From assembly GCA_027306855.1 (NCBI GenBank), contig DAHUYZ010000005.1, positions 1-64,000 of the forward strand: DNA of 64,000 bases, in the 5' to 3' direction. This document shows positions 42,774 through 51,845 of the stretch, piece by piece. The notes below the pieces were generated by a model. The model made no database searches. It worked only from the letters and a program-made list of their open reading frames with translations, and was not told the origin of the DNA. Position numbers and translations under genes: made by a program. The DNA comes from Solirubrobacterales bacterium (GTDB taxonomy: Bacteria; Actinomycetota; Thermoleophilia; Solirubrobacterales; Solirubrobacteraceae). Numbering within the stretch: position 1 is the stretch's first letter; each line of letters starts with the position of its first letter.

Positions 42774-43129
42774 CCCGCGTCAAGCGCTCTGTCGCGGCGC
42801 GCAAGAAGCGCAAGGCGACGCTCGAGCTGACCAAGGGGTTCAGGGGCGAGGCGCACTCGAACTACAGGCGCGCCAAGGAGGCCTTGATGAAGGCCGACGC
42901 CTACGCCTACCGCGACCGGCGCAACCGCAAGCGCGACTTCAGGCGCCTGTGGATCACGCGCATCAACGCCGCCGCCAGGCAGAACGGCATGAGCTACTCC
43001 CAGCTGATGCACGGTCTGCGGCTCGCCGGCGTCGAGCTCGACCGCAAGATCCTCGCGGACATCGCCGTGCGCGACACAGACACCTTCCGACGTTTCACCG
43101 AGACCGCCCGCGAGGCGCTGGCTGCCTGA
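42770..43129 (+). CDS. rplT: Ribosomal protein bL20
   Basis: 119 aa from GTG 42770, overlapping rpmI by 4 bp. [20 protein letters not shown], then [20 protein letters not shown] and [17 protein letters not shown], are canonical L20. An early 50S-assembly protein binding 23S rRNA; in other bacteria it represses its own operon. A strong terminator follows. Confidence 0.96.
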   Translation: MTRVKRSVAARKKRKATLELTKGFRGEAHSNYRRAKEALMKADAYAYRDRRNRKRDFRRLWITRINAAARQNGMSYSQLMHGLRLAGVELDRKILADIAVRDTDTFRRFTETAREALAA

Positions 43130-43156
43130 TCCCGGCAACCGGCATCGAAGCTTCTC

Positions 43157-43191
43157 GGGCGTCGCTCCCCTTGGGATCGGCGCCCTTTTTT
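43157..43191 (+). terminator. Rho-independent terminator after rplT
   Basis: Stem GGGCGTCGCTCCC / GGGATCGGCGCCC (11 of 13 paired) with CTT loop, then TTTTTT. It ends just before the SpoU methyltransferase gene (ATG 43197). Confidence 0.85.
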
Positions 43192-43196
43192 ATGCG

Positions 43197-43925
43197 ATGA
43201 CCCTGATCACATCGACCAACAACCCCAGATTGATGGAGCTGCGCAAGCTGAGCCGCGCGCGTGAGCGCTCACGCAGCGGCCTGTTCGCCGCCGAGGGCGA
43301 GGATCTCGTGCATGCCGCCCAGCTTGCCGGCCGGCCCGCCGTCGAGGGCTTTCGCGCGTGCGGCGTCGATGTCGGGGAGCCCGGCTTTCACGAGGTCGAC
43401 CCGAACACGCTTGCGACCGTCTCGACGCTCGGCTCAGGAACGCGCGCAATCGGCGTGTACAAGCAGCAGTGGGGCGCGCCTGAGGGTCCGCTGTGCGTTT
43501 ATCTGCACGGCGTCGGCGACCCCGGCAACGTGGGCACGATCCTGCGCGGCGCGCTCGCCTTCGGCGCGTCGTGCGTCGCGTTCGGGCCCGATTGCGCAGA
43601 CCCGCATTCCCCGAAGGCGGTACGCGCCAGCATGGGCGCAATATTCGCGATGGCGATCGCCCGCGCGAGCGAGCTGAGCGAGCTGCCGGGGGAGCGTGTC
43701 GCGCTCGTGGCACATGCCGGGGAGCCGCTCGGGCGGCTGGCGATCCACGGCCCCCTGAGCCTGCTCGTAGGGTCCGAGCGCGATGGGCTTCCAGACGAGG
43801 TGGCGGCGGCCTGCGAGCACGTCGCCCACATCCCGATCGCATCGGAGTCGCTCAACGCGGCGATGGCTGCGACTGTGGCTCTCTACGAGACGACACGAGG
43901 CTCGACTAGGGTGCCAGCGTCATGA
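43197..43925 (+). CDS. TrmH/SpoU-family rRNA/tRNA 2'-O-methyltransferase
   Basis: 242 aa. The SPOUT knot motifs are visible: VYLHGVGDPGNVGTILRGALAFGA, then SPKAVRASMGAIFAMAI, LLVGSERDGLPDEV and IPIASESLNAAMAATVALYE. The N-terminal SpoU_sub_bind-like part (NPRLMELRKLSRARER) suits an rRNA 2'-O-ribose methyltransferase using SAM. Target nucleotide unknown. Starts 6 bp after the rplT terminator, so some readthrough or an own promoter inside is needed; its TGA overlaps the pheS start. Confidence 0.9.
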   Translation: MTLITSTNNPRLMELRKLSRARERSRSGLFAAEGEDLVHAAQLAGRPAVEGFRACGVDVGEPGFHEVDPNTLATVSTLGSGTRAIGVYKQQWGAPEGPLCVYLHGVGDPGNVGTILRGALAFGASCVAFGPDCADPHSPKAVRASMGAIFAMAIARASELSELPGERVALVAHAGEPLGRLAIHGPLSLLVGSERDGLPDEVAAACEHVAHIPIASESLNAAMAATVALYETTRGSTRVPAS

Positions 43926-44989
43926 TCGAGCGGATTGAGCAACTGCGCGCTAAAGCACAGCAGGAGGTCGAGGCGGCGTCCACCAGCGAGGCTCTGGAGC
44001 AGTTGCGCATTCGTTACCTCGGCCGCAAGGCAGAGCTGCCGCAGCTGCTGCGCGGCGTCTCAGAGCTCGAGCCCGAGCAGCGCGCCGCGGTCGGCAAGAC
44101 CGCGAATGAGACCAGGCGAGCGCTCGAGCGGCTGATCGAAGCGCGGGCCGCTGCGCTTGACGCGGACGAGCTAGAGCATCGCCTGCGCGCCGACGCGGTC
44201 GACGTCACGTTGCCGGGCACGCCGCCCAAGCCGGTGGGACGGCTGCATGTGCTGACCGCCACGATGCGCGAGCTCGAGGACATCTTCCTCGGGCTCGGCT
44301 TCACCGTGCTCGAGGGGCAGGAGATCGAGACGGTCCACTACAACTTCGACGCGCTCAACCACTCTCCGACACATCCGGCGCGCGCAAGGACCGACACGTT
44401 CTACCTCTCCGAGGACGTTGTGCTGCGCACTCACACATCGCCCATGCAGATCCGTGCGATGGAGGCCCATCCTCCGCCGCTGTATGTCGTGATCCCCGGT
44501 CGCGTCTACAGGCCCGACAGTGACGCGACGCATACGCCCCAGTTCCATCAGATCGAGGGCCTGGCCGTCGACGAGGACATCACCCTCGCCGACCTGAAGG
44601 GGACGCTGCTGGCGTTCGCAAAGAGCGTGTTCGGGGATGAGCGCGAGATCCGCCTGCGCCCGCACTTCTTCCCATTCACCGAGCCGAGCGTCGAGGTGGA
44701 CGTCTCCTGCTTCCATTGCTCCGGCAAAGGCTTCATGAAGGACGGATCGCGCTGTCCTCTCTGCAAGGGCGAGGGCTGGCTCGAGGTGCTGGGGGCAGGG
44801 GAGGTCGATCCAAACGTGTACTCATACGTGTCCACCACAGAGCGCAACGCGCCCGGCTATGACCCCGAGAAGGTCCAGGGCTACGCGTGGGGGATGGGCG
44901 TCGAGCGGATCGCCATGCTCAAGCACGGCATTCCCGATCTGCGCTTGTACTTCGAAAACGACATCCGCTTCTTGGAGCAGTTCGGATGA
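43922..44989 (+). CDS. pheS: Phenylalanyl-tRNA synthetase alpha subunit
   Basis: 355 aa. N-terminal coiled coil (MIERIEQLRAKAQQEVEAA), then class II motifs: FDALNHSPTHPARARTDTFYL, LRTHTSPMQIRAM, GRVYRPDSDATHTPQFHQIEGL and the motif 3 region GYAWGMGVERIAMLKHGIPDLR. A four-Cys zinc-like insert CFHC...CPLC sits near residue 262-282, common in the family. Overlaps neighbours by 4 bp on both sides. Confidence 0.97.
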   Translation: MIERIEQLRAKAQQEVEAASTSEALEQLRIRYLGRKAELPQLLRGVSELEPEQRAAVGKTANETRRALERLIEARAAALDADELEHRLRADAVDVTLPGTPPKPVGRLHVLTATMRELEDIFLGLGFTVLEGQEIETVHYNFDALNHSPTHPARARTDTFYLSEDVVLRTHTSPMQIRAMEAHPPPLYVVIPGRVYRPDSDATHTPQFHQIEGLAVDEDITLADLKGTLLAFAKSVFGDEREIRLRPHFFPFTEPSVEVDVSCFHCSGKGFMKDGSRCPLCKGEGWLEVLGAGEVDPNVYSYVSTTERNAPGYDPEKVQGYAWGMGVERIAMLKHGIPDLRLYFENDIRFLEQFG

Positions 44990-47439
44990 AGGTTCCTCTG
45001 AGCTGGCTACGCGAATATTGCGATCCCGACCTCGACACGGCCGGCATCGAGGAGCGCTTGACGATGACCGGGACGAAGGTCGAGACAGCGCTCCGTCACG
45101 GGGTGTCCTCGGTCGAGTGCTTCGTAGTCGGGCGCGTGCTCTCCGCAGAGGCTCATCCCGACGCCGACCGGCTGCGGGTGTGCAGCGTCGCGGTCGGAGA
45201 GGCGGCTGTCGCCGAGATCGTGTGCGGCGCCCCAAACGTCGCCGCGGGCCAGACGGTCGCGGTGGCGCTGCCCGGCGCGGTCATGCCGGACGGCACGGAG
45301 ATCAAGGCCGCCAAGCTGCGGGGAGTGCCGTCCAACGGGATGATCCTTGCGGAGGACGAGCTGCAGATCGGCTCCGATCACGGCGGGATCATGGTCCTCG
45401 ACGAGCTGATCCTCGACGCCGAGCTTGCCCCCGGCACGCCGCTTGCGGACGTGCTCGCGATCTCGACGGACGTGCTCGAGCTCGAGGTGACGCCGAACAG
45501 ACCGGACTGCCTGGGGCTCTACGGCGTCGCGCGCGAGCTGCACGCCGCGACCGGCGCTTCGCTGGCGCAGGAGCCCTGGAGCGAGGATCCCGGCAGCGAA
45601 GGGCCCGTCGCCGAGGCGCAAGTGCTCGTCGAATGCCCCGACCTATGCCGGCGCTTCACCGCACGCGTTCTCGAGGACGTGACCGTCGCCCCATCGCCAC
45701 CGTGGCTGAAGGCCCGCCTGTCGGCCGCCGGGCAGCGCCCGATCAACAACGTGGTCGACATCACCAACTACGTGATGCTGTTGACCGGCCAGCCGTTGCA
45801 CGCGTTCGACCTCGACCGTGTCGCGGGCGCTCGCCTAACAGTCAGACGCGCGCGCGAGGGAGAGCCCGTAGAGACCCTCGACTCTCAGACGCGCCTGCTC
45901 GACGGCGAGATGGTCGTGATCGAGGACGATCTCGGCCCGACGTCGATCGCGGGCGTGATGGGCGGCGCCCGCTCGGAGGTGTCCGAGAGCACGACCCAGG
46001 TTCTGATGGAGGTCGCCAACTGGAACGGGCCCAACATCCACCGCACCTCATGGGCGCTCGGGCTGCGCAGCGAGGCCTCGGCGCGCTTCGAGAAGGATCT
46101 CGCCCCCGAGCAGTGCCTGCACGCACAGGCGCTCGCGACGAAGCTGATGATCGAGCTGTGCAAAGCAAAAGTCCTGCCCGGAACGATCGACGTCGCGGGC
46201 GAGGCTCTGCCGGTCGAGGCGGTCCACCTGCGAGAGGCGCGCGTCGACGCGCTGCTCGGGATGCACGTCTCGCGTGCGCGCCAGGCTGAGATCCTGCAGG
46301 CGCTCGGCTTCGGCGTCAGCGACGCCCCAGACGGCCTCGAGGTCACAGTGCCCGCGGTGCGGCGAAACGACGTCACGCGCGAGGTAGATCTCATCGAGGA
46401 GGTCGCACGGATACACGGCCTTCAGCGGCTGCCTGTCTCGCTGCCCGCGCGCAGGGGCGCGTACGGGCGCCTATCGAGCGAGCAGCGCTTGCGCAGGCGT
46501 GCCGCCGACGCGCTCGTCGGCTGCGGGCTGTATGAGGCAATGGGCTGGACGTTCACCACGCCGAGCCTGGCCGACCGCTTGCGGCTGAGTCCAGACGATC
46601 GGAGGCGGGCGGCGCCGGTCGTGGAGAACCCACTGTCGGAGGACCAGTCGATGCTGCGTACGACGCTGCTCGGCTCGCTGCTGGACGCTGCCGCCCACAA
46701 CACATTGCGCGGCATGCCCGACCTCGGCATATTCGAGATCGGGACGGTGTTCGCGGGCGTAGCGCATGCCGCTGAGCGTCGTGCCGCGAGTCCGTTGAGC
46801 GAGACCGGCGTGATCGAGCGGCGCGCGCTTGGAGTCGTGCTGTGCGGCCGGCTTGCACCGGTCACCTGGGGCGTGCCCGACCCGCCCAGGGCGGATGTTT
46901 TCGCCGTCAAGGGAGTGCTCGAAGCGTTTGCTCACGCCCTGCGCGTCGATATCGACTGCGCGCCGGGAGAACAGCCGTTTCTGCATCCCGGCCGCAGCGC
47001 AAGCGTCCTCTGCGGCGAGCGCCGGATCGGCTGGCTCGGTGAGCTGCACCCGCTCGTCGCGCGCACATGGGACCTCGATGCCGCCGCCGTGATGGAAGTC
47101 GATCTGAATGAGCTCATAGCACTAGCGCAAGGCGAGCACGAGTACCGCGACGTGATCTCATTCCCGGCGCTGCGCCAGGATCTGTCGGTCGTCTTGCCGC
47201 TCGATGTACCTGCCGCCGACGCGCTCCTCGCGGTTCGCTACGCCGCTTCAGGGCTGCTCGACGACGTAAGGGTGTTCGACGTATACAGCGGGCCCCAGGT
47301 CGGCGAGAACAAGCGCTCGCTCGCTCTCGCCCTCTCGTTCCGCGCACATGACCGCACGCTGACCGACGAGGACGTCGCGCCCGTGCGCGAGCGGATCGTC
47401 GCCGCGCTGCGCGAGCTGGGGGGTGAGCTGCGTGGCTGA
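44986..47439 (+). CDS. pheT: Phenylalanyl-tRNA synthetase beta subunit
   Basis: 817 aa from ATG 44986 (MKVPLSWLREYCDPD), the family start, overlapping pheS stop; the track start at 44887 adds shadow sequence. Contains a tRNA-binding domain (FVVGRVLSAEAHPDADRLRVC), the B3/B4 editing domain with NRPDCLGLYGVARELHAATG, B5 (RINNV-like RPINNVVDITNYVM), and the C-terminal ferredoxin-like FDX-ACB domain ending DVAPVRERIVAALRELGGELRG. Forms the alpha2-beta2 enzyme with pheS. Its end overlaps the argC start. Confidence 0.97.
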   Translation: MKVPLSWLREYCDPDLDTAGIEERLTMTGTKVETALRHGVSSVECFVVGRVLSAEAHPDADRLRVCSVAVGEAAVAEIVCGAPNVAAGQTVAVALPGAVMPDGTEIKAAKLRGVPSNGMILAEDELQIGSDHGGIMVLDELILDAELAPGTPLADVLAISTDVLELEVTPNRPDCLGLYGVARELHAATGASLAQEPWSEDPGSEGPVAEAQVLVECPDLCRRFTARVLEDVTVAPSPPWLKARLSAAGQRPINNVVDITNYVMLLTGQPLHAFDLDRVAGARLTVRRAREGEPVETLDSQTRLLDGEMVVIEDDLGPTSIAGVMGGARSEVSESTTQVLMEVANWNGPNIHRTSWALGLRSEASARFEKDLAPEQCLHAQALATKLMIELCKAKVLPGTIDVAGEALPVEAVHLREARVDALLGMHVSRARQAEILQALGFGVSDAPDGLEVTVPAVRRNDVTREVDLIEEVARIHGLQRLPVSLPARRGAYGRLSSEQRLRRRAADALVGCGLYEAMGWTFTTPSLADRLRLSPDDRRRAAPVVENPLSEDQSMLRTTLLGSLLDAAAHNTLRGMPDLGIFEIGTVFAGVAHAAERRAASPLSETGVIERRALGVVLCGRLAPVTWGVPDPPRADVFAVKGVLEAFAHALRVDIDCAPGEQPFLHPGRSASVLCGERRIGWLGELHPLVARTWDLDAAAVMEVDLNELIALAQGEHEYRDVISFPALRQDLSVVLPLDVPAADALLAVRYAASGLLDDVRVFDVYSGPQVGENKRSLALALSFRAHDRTLTDEDVAPVRERIVAALRELGGELRG

Positions 47440-48520
47440 CACCCTCGCAGGCGCCACGCACGGCGCCGTGGCGGTCATGTCCAAGCGCGGCTCGGAGCAG
47501 CGCTTCGAAAAGGACTCTCCCCGCGTGCTCGTCGCCGGCGCGACCGGATTCGCGGGGTCGCTGGCCGCGTACCTGCTCTGGCGCCACCCCGGCTTTGAGC
47601 TGGCGGCCGTGACGGGGCGCTCGGAGGTTGGCCGACGCCTGGACGACGTCTATCCGCGCTATCGGGTTCCGTTCCCGATCGGCGAGCTCGACCCTGGCCG
47701 CATCGAGGCGATCGACGCCGCCGTCATCGCCTACCCGCACGCGGCGGCCGCTCCGACCGTGGGGGCCCTGCTCGAACGCGGCCTGCGCGTCATCGATCTC
47801 TCAGCCGACTTTCGGCTCTCCCAGCTCGCGGTCTACGAGCACTGGTACGGCGAGCATCCACGTCCCGATCTGCTCGAGGAAGCGGTCTACGGGCTGCCCG
47901 AGCTGCACCGCGAGCAGATTACGCGGGCGGCGATCGTCGCCAATCCAGGCTGCTACCCGACGGCCACTGTGCTGGGGCTCGCCCCGCTCGCTCGTGCCGG
48001 CCTGATCGCCGATGTCGTGATCGACGCCAAGCAGGGCATCTCGGGCGCGGGGAGGACCGCCGAGACGGAGATCACGCACCTCTCCTATACGGGCGAGAAC
48101 ATCATCCCCTACAAGGTCGCCGGTCATCGGCATACCCCCGAGATGGAAGAGCAGCTCACCCACCTCGCCGGCAGGGAGATCGGCCCGATCCAGTTCCAGC
48201 CGCATCTCGTCTCGCTCGACCAGGGCGAGATGGTCAGCTGCTACATCACACCCACCCGTGACGTCGCTGCGCAGGAGCTGGCGGCTCTGTACGAGAGTGC
48301 GTATGAGACCGAGCCGTTCATCGAGGTCGTGCACGGTCCGCCCACCGTCAGGGAGGTGCGCGACACCAACTTCTGCCGCATCTTCGCGGCCGCCGACGCC
48401 CACACGGGCAAGCTGATCGTCTTCTCCTCGATCGACAACCTCTGGAAGGGGACCTCCTCGCAAGCGGTCCAGAACCTCAACATCATGTTCGGCAAGCCCG
48501 AGGCAGAGGGATTGCTGTGA
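47432..48520 (+). CDS. argC: N-acetyl-gamma-glutamyl-phosphate reductase
   Basis: 362 aa from GTG 47432; ATG 47477 is a possible later start. VLVAGATGFAGSLAAYLLWRHPG is the NADP-binding segment, IVANPGCYPTATVLGLAPL holds the catalytic Cys, and GHRHTPEMEEQL the catalytic His region. Third step of arginine synthesis. It overlaps the pheT stop by 8 bp, joining the arg genes to the pheST operon. No ArgR-box was recognised. Confidence 0.95.
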   Translation: MADTLAGATHGAVAVMSKRGSEQRFEKDSPRVLVAGATGFAGSLAAYLLWRHPGFELAAVTGRSEVGRRLDDVYPRYRVPFPIGELDPGRIEAIDAAVIAYPHAAAAPTVGALLERGLRVIDLSADFRLSQLAVYEHWYGEHPRPDLLEEAVYGLPELHREQITRAAIVANPGCYPTATVLGLAPLARAGLIADVVIDAKQGISGAGRTAETEITHLSYTGENIIPYKVAGHRHTPEMEEQLTHLAGREIGPIQFQPHLVSLDQGEMVSCYITPTRDVAAQELAALYESAYETEPFIEVVHGPPTVREVRDTNFCRIFAAADAHTGKLIVFSSIDNLWKGTSSQAVQNLNIMFGKPEAEGLL

Positions 48521-49818
48521 GCGCCGGCAGGGACGTGTGGGGCGATCGGAGCTCCGCCGGGCCGCCCCGGTCCTTCTTCTCATCGCGCTGGTCGCCGCGC
48601 CCGGCGCACGTCCACGACCTCGGGCCGGACGCCGGCTTGCCGGCCGGCTTCAGGGCGGCCGGGGTGGCGTGTGGGATCAAGCCGAGCGGCAATCCCGACC
48701 TCGGTCTGATCGTGTGCGACTCAGACAAACCGGTCTCCTCGGCGCGCTTCACCACAACGGGCACCCCGGCGGCGCCGGTCCTTCTAAGTCAAGAGCGCTG
48801 TGCGCTCGATTCGCTGCGGGTCGTACTGGCGAACTCGGGCTGCGCTAACGCCGCCACCGGCAGGCGGGGCCTCGAAGACGCAGCCAAGACGCAGGGCGCC
48901 GCGGCGATCGCCACGGGCGCCGAGCCTGCGCAGGTCGTGCTCGGCTCGACCGGGGGGATCAGCCAGTACCTGCCGGTCGATAACGCGCTGAACGGCATTC
49001 GCGAGGCCGCTTCCCAGCTGAGCCGCGACGGGGACAGGGCCTTCCAGCACGCGATCCAGACGACCGACGCGTTCGAGAAGCGGGCATGCCTGCGCGTGCA
49101 GTTGCCTTCCGGCGACGTGATGCTCACCGCCCAGTGCAAGGGTGCGGGGATGATCTCGCCGAACTTCGCCACGATGCTGTGCTTCATCCAGACCGACGCC
49201 ATCCTCGAGCCCGCCACGGCGGATCTGCTGCTCGGCGTATGCGTCAAGCGATCGTTCGACCGCTGCAGCGTTGACGGCCAGTTGTCTACAAACGACACCG
49301 CGGTACTGATGTGCTCAGGCGAAAGCGGCGTCCGGGTGGCGCCCGAAAGCGAGGACGAGCTGCGTTTCGGCGAGGCGCTCGACGCGCTGCTGCGCCGTCT
49401 GGCCATCCTGATGGTCGCCGACGGCGAGGGCTCACGGCGGATCGGACGCGTCGTCGTTCGCGGCGGACACCAGCCCACCGTCGAGACGGCCGCCCGCGCG
49501 GTCGCCAACTCGCCGCTCGTCAAGACCGCTCTCTACGGCGGGGACCCCAACTGGGGACGGATCGTGCAGGCCGTCGGCGGCGCTTTGCCCGGGACCGCTC
49601 CGCTGCCGCTCGACATCTCGATCGAGGGCGTCCAGGTCTGCTCGGCCGGCGCGGCGCTGCTCACCGACGATGAGGTCGAGGCTGCGCTCCTGAGCGCGCT
49701 GGAGCGCGAGGAGGTCGAGTACGACATCACGCTTCCCGGCGAGGGCGCCGAGACGGAGGTGTTCTTCTCGGATCTCTCTTACGAGTACGTACGAATCAAC
49801 GCCGAGTACACGACATGA
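48517..49818 (+). CDS. argJ: Bifunctional ornithine acetyltransferase / N-acetylglutamate synthase
   Basis: 433 aa, 4-bp overlap with argC. The autocleavage site region KGAGMISPNFATMLCFI (cleavage A-T in FATML) and the nucleophile context DCRS-like SFDRCSVDGQLSTNDTAV are conserved, so it self-processes into alpha and beta chains. Catalyses the acetyl cycle of arginine synthesis. The first 40 residues (before LPAGFRAAGVACGIKPSG) are a poorly conserved extension, so a start nearer 48637 is possible. Confidence 0.95.
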   Translation: MSAGRDVWGDRSSAGPPRSFFSSRWSPRPAHVHDLGPDAGLPAGFRAAGVACGIKPSGNPDLGLIVCDSDKPVSSARFTTTGTPAAPVLLSQERCALDSLRVVLANSGCANAATGRRGLEDAAKTQGAAAIATGAEPAQVVLGSTGGISQYLPVDNALNGIREAASQLSRDGDRAFQHAIQTTDAFEKRACLRVQLPSGDVMLTAQCKGAGMISPNFATMLCFIQTDAILEPATADLLLGVCVKRSFDRCSVDGQLSTNDTAVLMCSGESGVRVAPESEDELRFGEALDALLRRLAILMVADGEGSRRIGRVVVRGGHQPTVETAARAVANSPLVKTALYGGDPNWGRIVQAVGGALPGTAPLPLDISIEGVQVCSAGAALLTDDEVEAALLSALEREEVEYDITLPGEGAETEVFFSDLSYEYVRINAEYTT

Positions 49819-49831
49819 GGGGGCACAGGCC

Positions 49832-50680
49832 ATGCGCGACGTAGGCACCCTGCTCGAGGCGCTTCCCTACATCAGGGAGTTCCACGGCAAGACCGTCGTC
49901 ATCAAGTACGGGGGCGCCGCAATGGAGGACCCCTCGCTGCGCGAGGAGTTCGCGCGCGACGTCGTCCTGCTCAAGTACGTCGGCCTGAACCCGATCGTCG
50001 TGCACGGCGGCGGCCCCGACATCACCGCCTACATGGAGCGCCTCGGACTGCCCGTCGAGTTCGTCGGCGGCCTACGCGTTTCCGACGAGAGCACGGTCGA
50101 GGTGGCCAAGATGGTGCTCGTCGGCAAGGTCAACAAGGAGATCGTGTTGCGGCTCTCGCGCCACGGCCAGCTCGCCGTCGGGCTGTGCGGAGACGACGGC
50201 TCGCTGCTGCGCGTCGCGCGTCGCGCTGCGCCCGGCGGTGAGGACATCGGCTTCGTCGGGCAGGTCGAGCGCGTCAACGTCGACGTGCTCAACCACGTCG
50301 CGAGCGACTACATACCCGTGATCGCTTCCGTCGGCGCCGACCGCGACGGCCACTCCTACAACGTCAACGCCGACGAGGCGGCAGGCGCCGTCGCCGGGGC
50401 GCTCGGCGCGTACAAGGTCGTCTTCCTCACCGACGTCGCCGGCTGGCTTGCCGATCCGGGGGACGGCAACTCGCTGATCGGCCAGGCCACTGCCGCGGAG
50501 GTCCACGCGAAGCTTGCGGAAGTAGGGGGCGGCATGCGCCCCAAGCTCGCCGCCTGCGTCGAGGCGATCAACGGAGGCGTCAACTCCGCTCACATCGTCG
50601 ACGGGCGCATCCCGCACTCGCTGCTGCTCGAGCTGTTCACCGACGCGGGGATCGGCACGAAGATCCAGGCAGCCGCATGA
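49832..50680 (+). CDS. argB: Acetylglutamate kinase
   Basis: 282 aa. TVVIKYGGAAMEDPSLREEFARD, VVHGGGPDITAYMERLGL and GLCGDDGSLLRV are signature motifs; the C-terminus GGMRPKLAACVEAINGGVNSAHIVDGR completes the amino-acid-kinase fold. Phosphorylates N-acetylglutamate, usually the arginine-feedback step. GAGGGGG 8 nt before ATG 49832. The stop overlaps argD. Confidence 0.96.
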   Translation: MRDVGTLLEALPYIREFHGKTVVIKYGGAAMEDPSLREEFARDVVLLKYVGLNPIVVHGGGPDITAYMERLGLPVEFVGGLRVSDESTVEVAKMVLVGKVNKEIVLRLSRHGQLAVGLCGDDGSLLRVARRAAPGGEDIGFVGQVERVNVDVLNHVASDYIPVIASVGADRDGHSYNVNADEAAGAVAGALGAYKVVFLTDVAGWLADPGDGNSLIGQATAAEVHAKLAEVGGGMRPKLAACVEAINGGVNSAHIVDGRIPHSLLLELFTDAGIGTKIQAAA

Positions 50681-51834
50681 GCCTCGCCGATTTGCAGGCG
50701 ATCGAGTGCGAGAGCGTCATGCGCAACTATGCGCGCCTGCCGGTGGCGTTCGTGCGTGGCGAGGGGGCGCGCCTGTGGGATGACGAGGGCAACGAGTATC
50801 TCGACTTCCTGTGCGGCATCTCGGTCACGAGCCTTGGCCACTGCCATCCACGGATCGTCGAGGCGATCCAAGGGCAGGCAGGGCTGCTGATGCACGTCAG
50901 CAACCTCTTCTACACCGAGCCGGCCATGCAGCTCTCCGCGCGCCTGTCAAAGTCGAGCCTCGGCGGCAAGGTCTATCTATGCAACTCGGGCGCAGAGGCG
51001 AACGAGGCTGCGATCAAGCTTGCGCGCAAGGCCAAGCAGGGCGGAGACATCGTGACGGTGTTAGGCGCCTTCCACGGGCGAACCTACGGGGCGCTGTCGG
51101 CCACTCCGCAGGAGTCCAAGCAGGCTCCGTTCGCGCCGATGGTGCCGGGCTTTCGCGCGGTGCCCCCCGAGCCGGATGCGCTCGCCGGCGCGATCGACGA
51201 GCAGACCGCGGCGGTGCTGCTCGAGCCGATCCAGGGGGAGAGCGGAGTCAACGTGCTGTCCGATGAGCTGCTCTCGTGCGCGCGCGCGGCCTGCGACAAG
51301 CACGGCGCCGCGCTCATATTCGACGAAGTCCAGTGCGGGATGGGTCGCACCGGCGCCCTGTGGGCCTATGAGCAGACAGGTGTGAGACCCGACGCGATCA
51401 CTGCCGCCAAGGCCCTCGGCGGCGGGCTGCCGGTCGGCGCGCTCATAACCAACCGGAAGCTGGCCGACGTGTTCGCGCCGGGGGATCATGGCTCCACGTT
51501 CGCCGGCGGGCCCGTGGTCGCGGCGGCCGCACTGGCCGCGCTCGAGCTGACCGAAGATCCCTTCCTGCTGGCGCGAGTGCGCGAGCTGGGCGCGCTCTTG
51601 GCGAACAGTCTCGCCGAACTGCCCCACGTCCTGACGGTACGCGGCCGCGGACTGATGCTCGCCTGTGGGCTCGACGTCTCAGCGCCCGAGGTCGTACGCC
51701 GCGCGCTGCTCGAGCAACGGCTCATCGCCGGCGCGACCGGTCCGACCACGATCCGGCTTCTGCCGCCTCTGATCATCGACGAGATGCACATAGCCGATGC
51801 AGTGCAGAGGCTCGGCGCCGCGCTCGACGGATAA
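50677..51834 (+). CDS. argD: Acetylornithine aminotransferase
   Basis: 385 aa, 4-bp overlap with argB. PLP class III enzyme: YLDFLCGISVTSLGHCHPRIV, NSGAEANEAAIKLARK, LIFDEVQCGMGRTGALWAYE and ITAAKALGGGLPVGA with the Schiff-base Lys. Converts acetylglutamate semialdehyde to acetylornithine; members often double in lysine synthesis. Precedes argG directly. Confidence 0.95.
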   Translation: MSLADLQAIECESVMRNYARLPVAFVRGEGARLWDDEGNEYLDFLCGISVTSLGHCHPRIVEAIQGQAGLLMHVSNLFYTEPAMQLSARLSKSSLGGKVYLCNSGAEANEAAIKLARKAKQGGDIVTVLGAFHGRTYGALSATPQESKQAPFAPMVPGFRAVPPEPDALAGAIDEQTAAVLLEPIQGESGVNVLSDELLSCARAACDKHGAALIFDEVQCGMGRTGALWAYEQTGVRPDAITAAKALGGGLPVGALITNRKLADVFAPGDHGSTFAGGPVVAAAALAALELTEDPFLLARVRELGALLANSLAELPHVLTVRGRGLMLACGLDVSAPEVVRRALLEQRLIAGATGPTTIRLLPPLIIDEMHIADAVQRLGAALDG

Positions 51835-51845
51835 GGTTGCGCGCC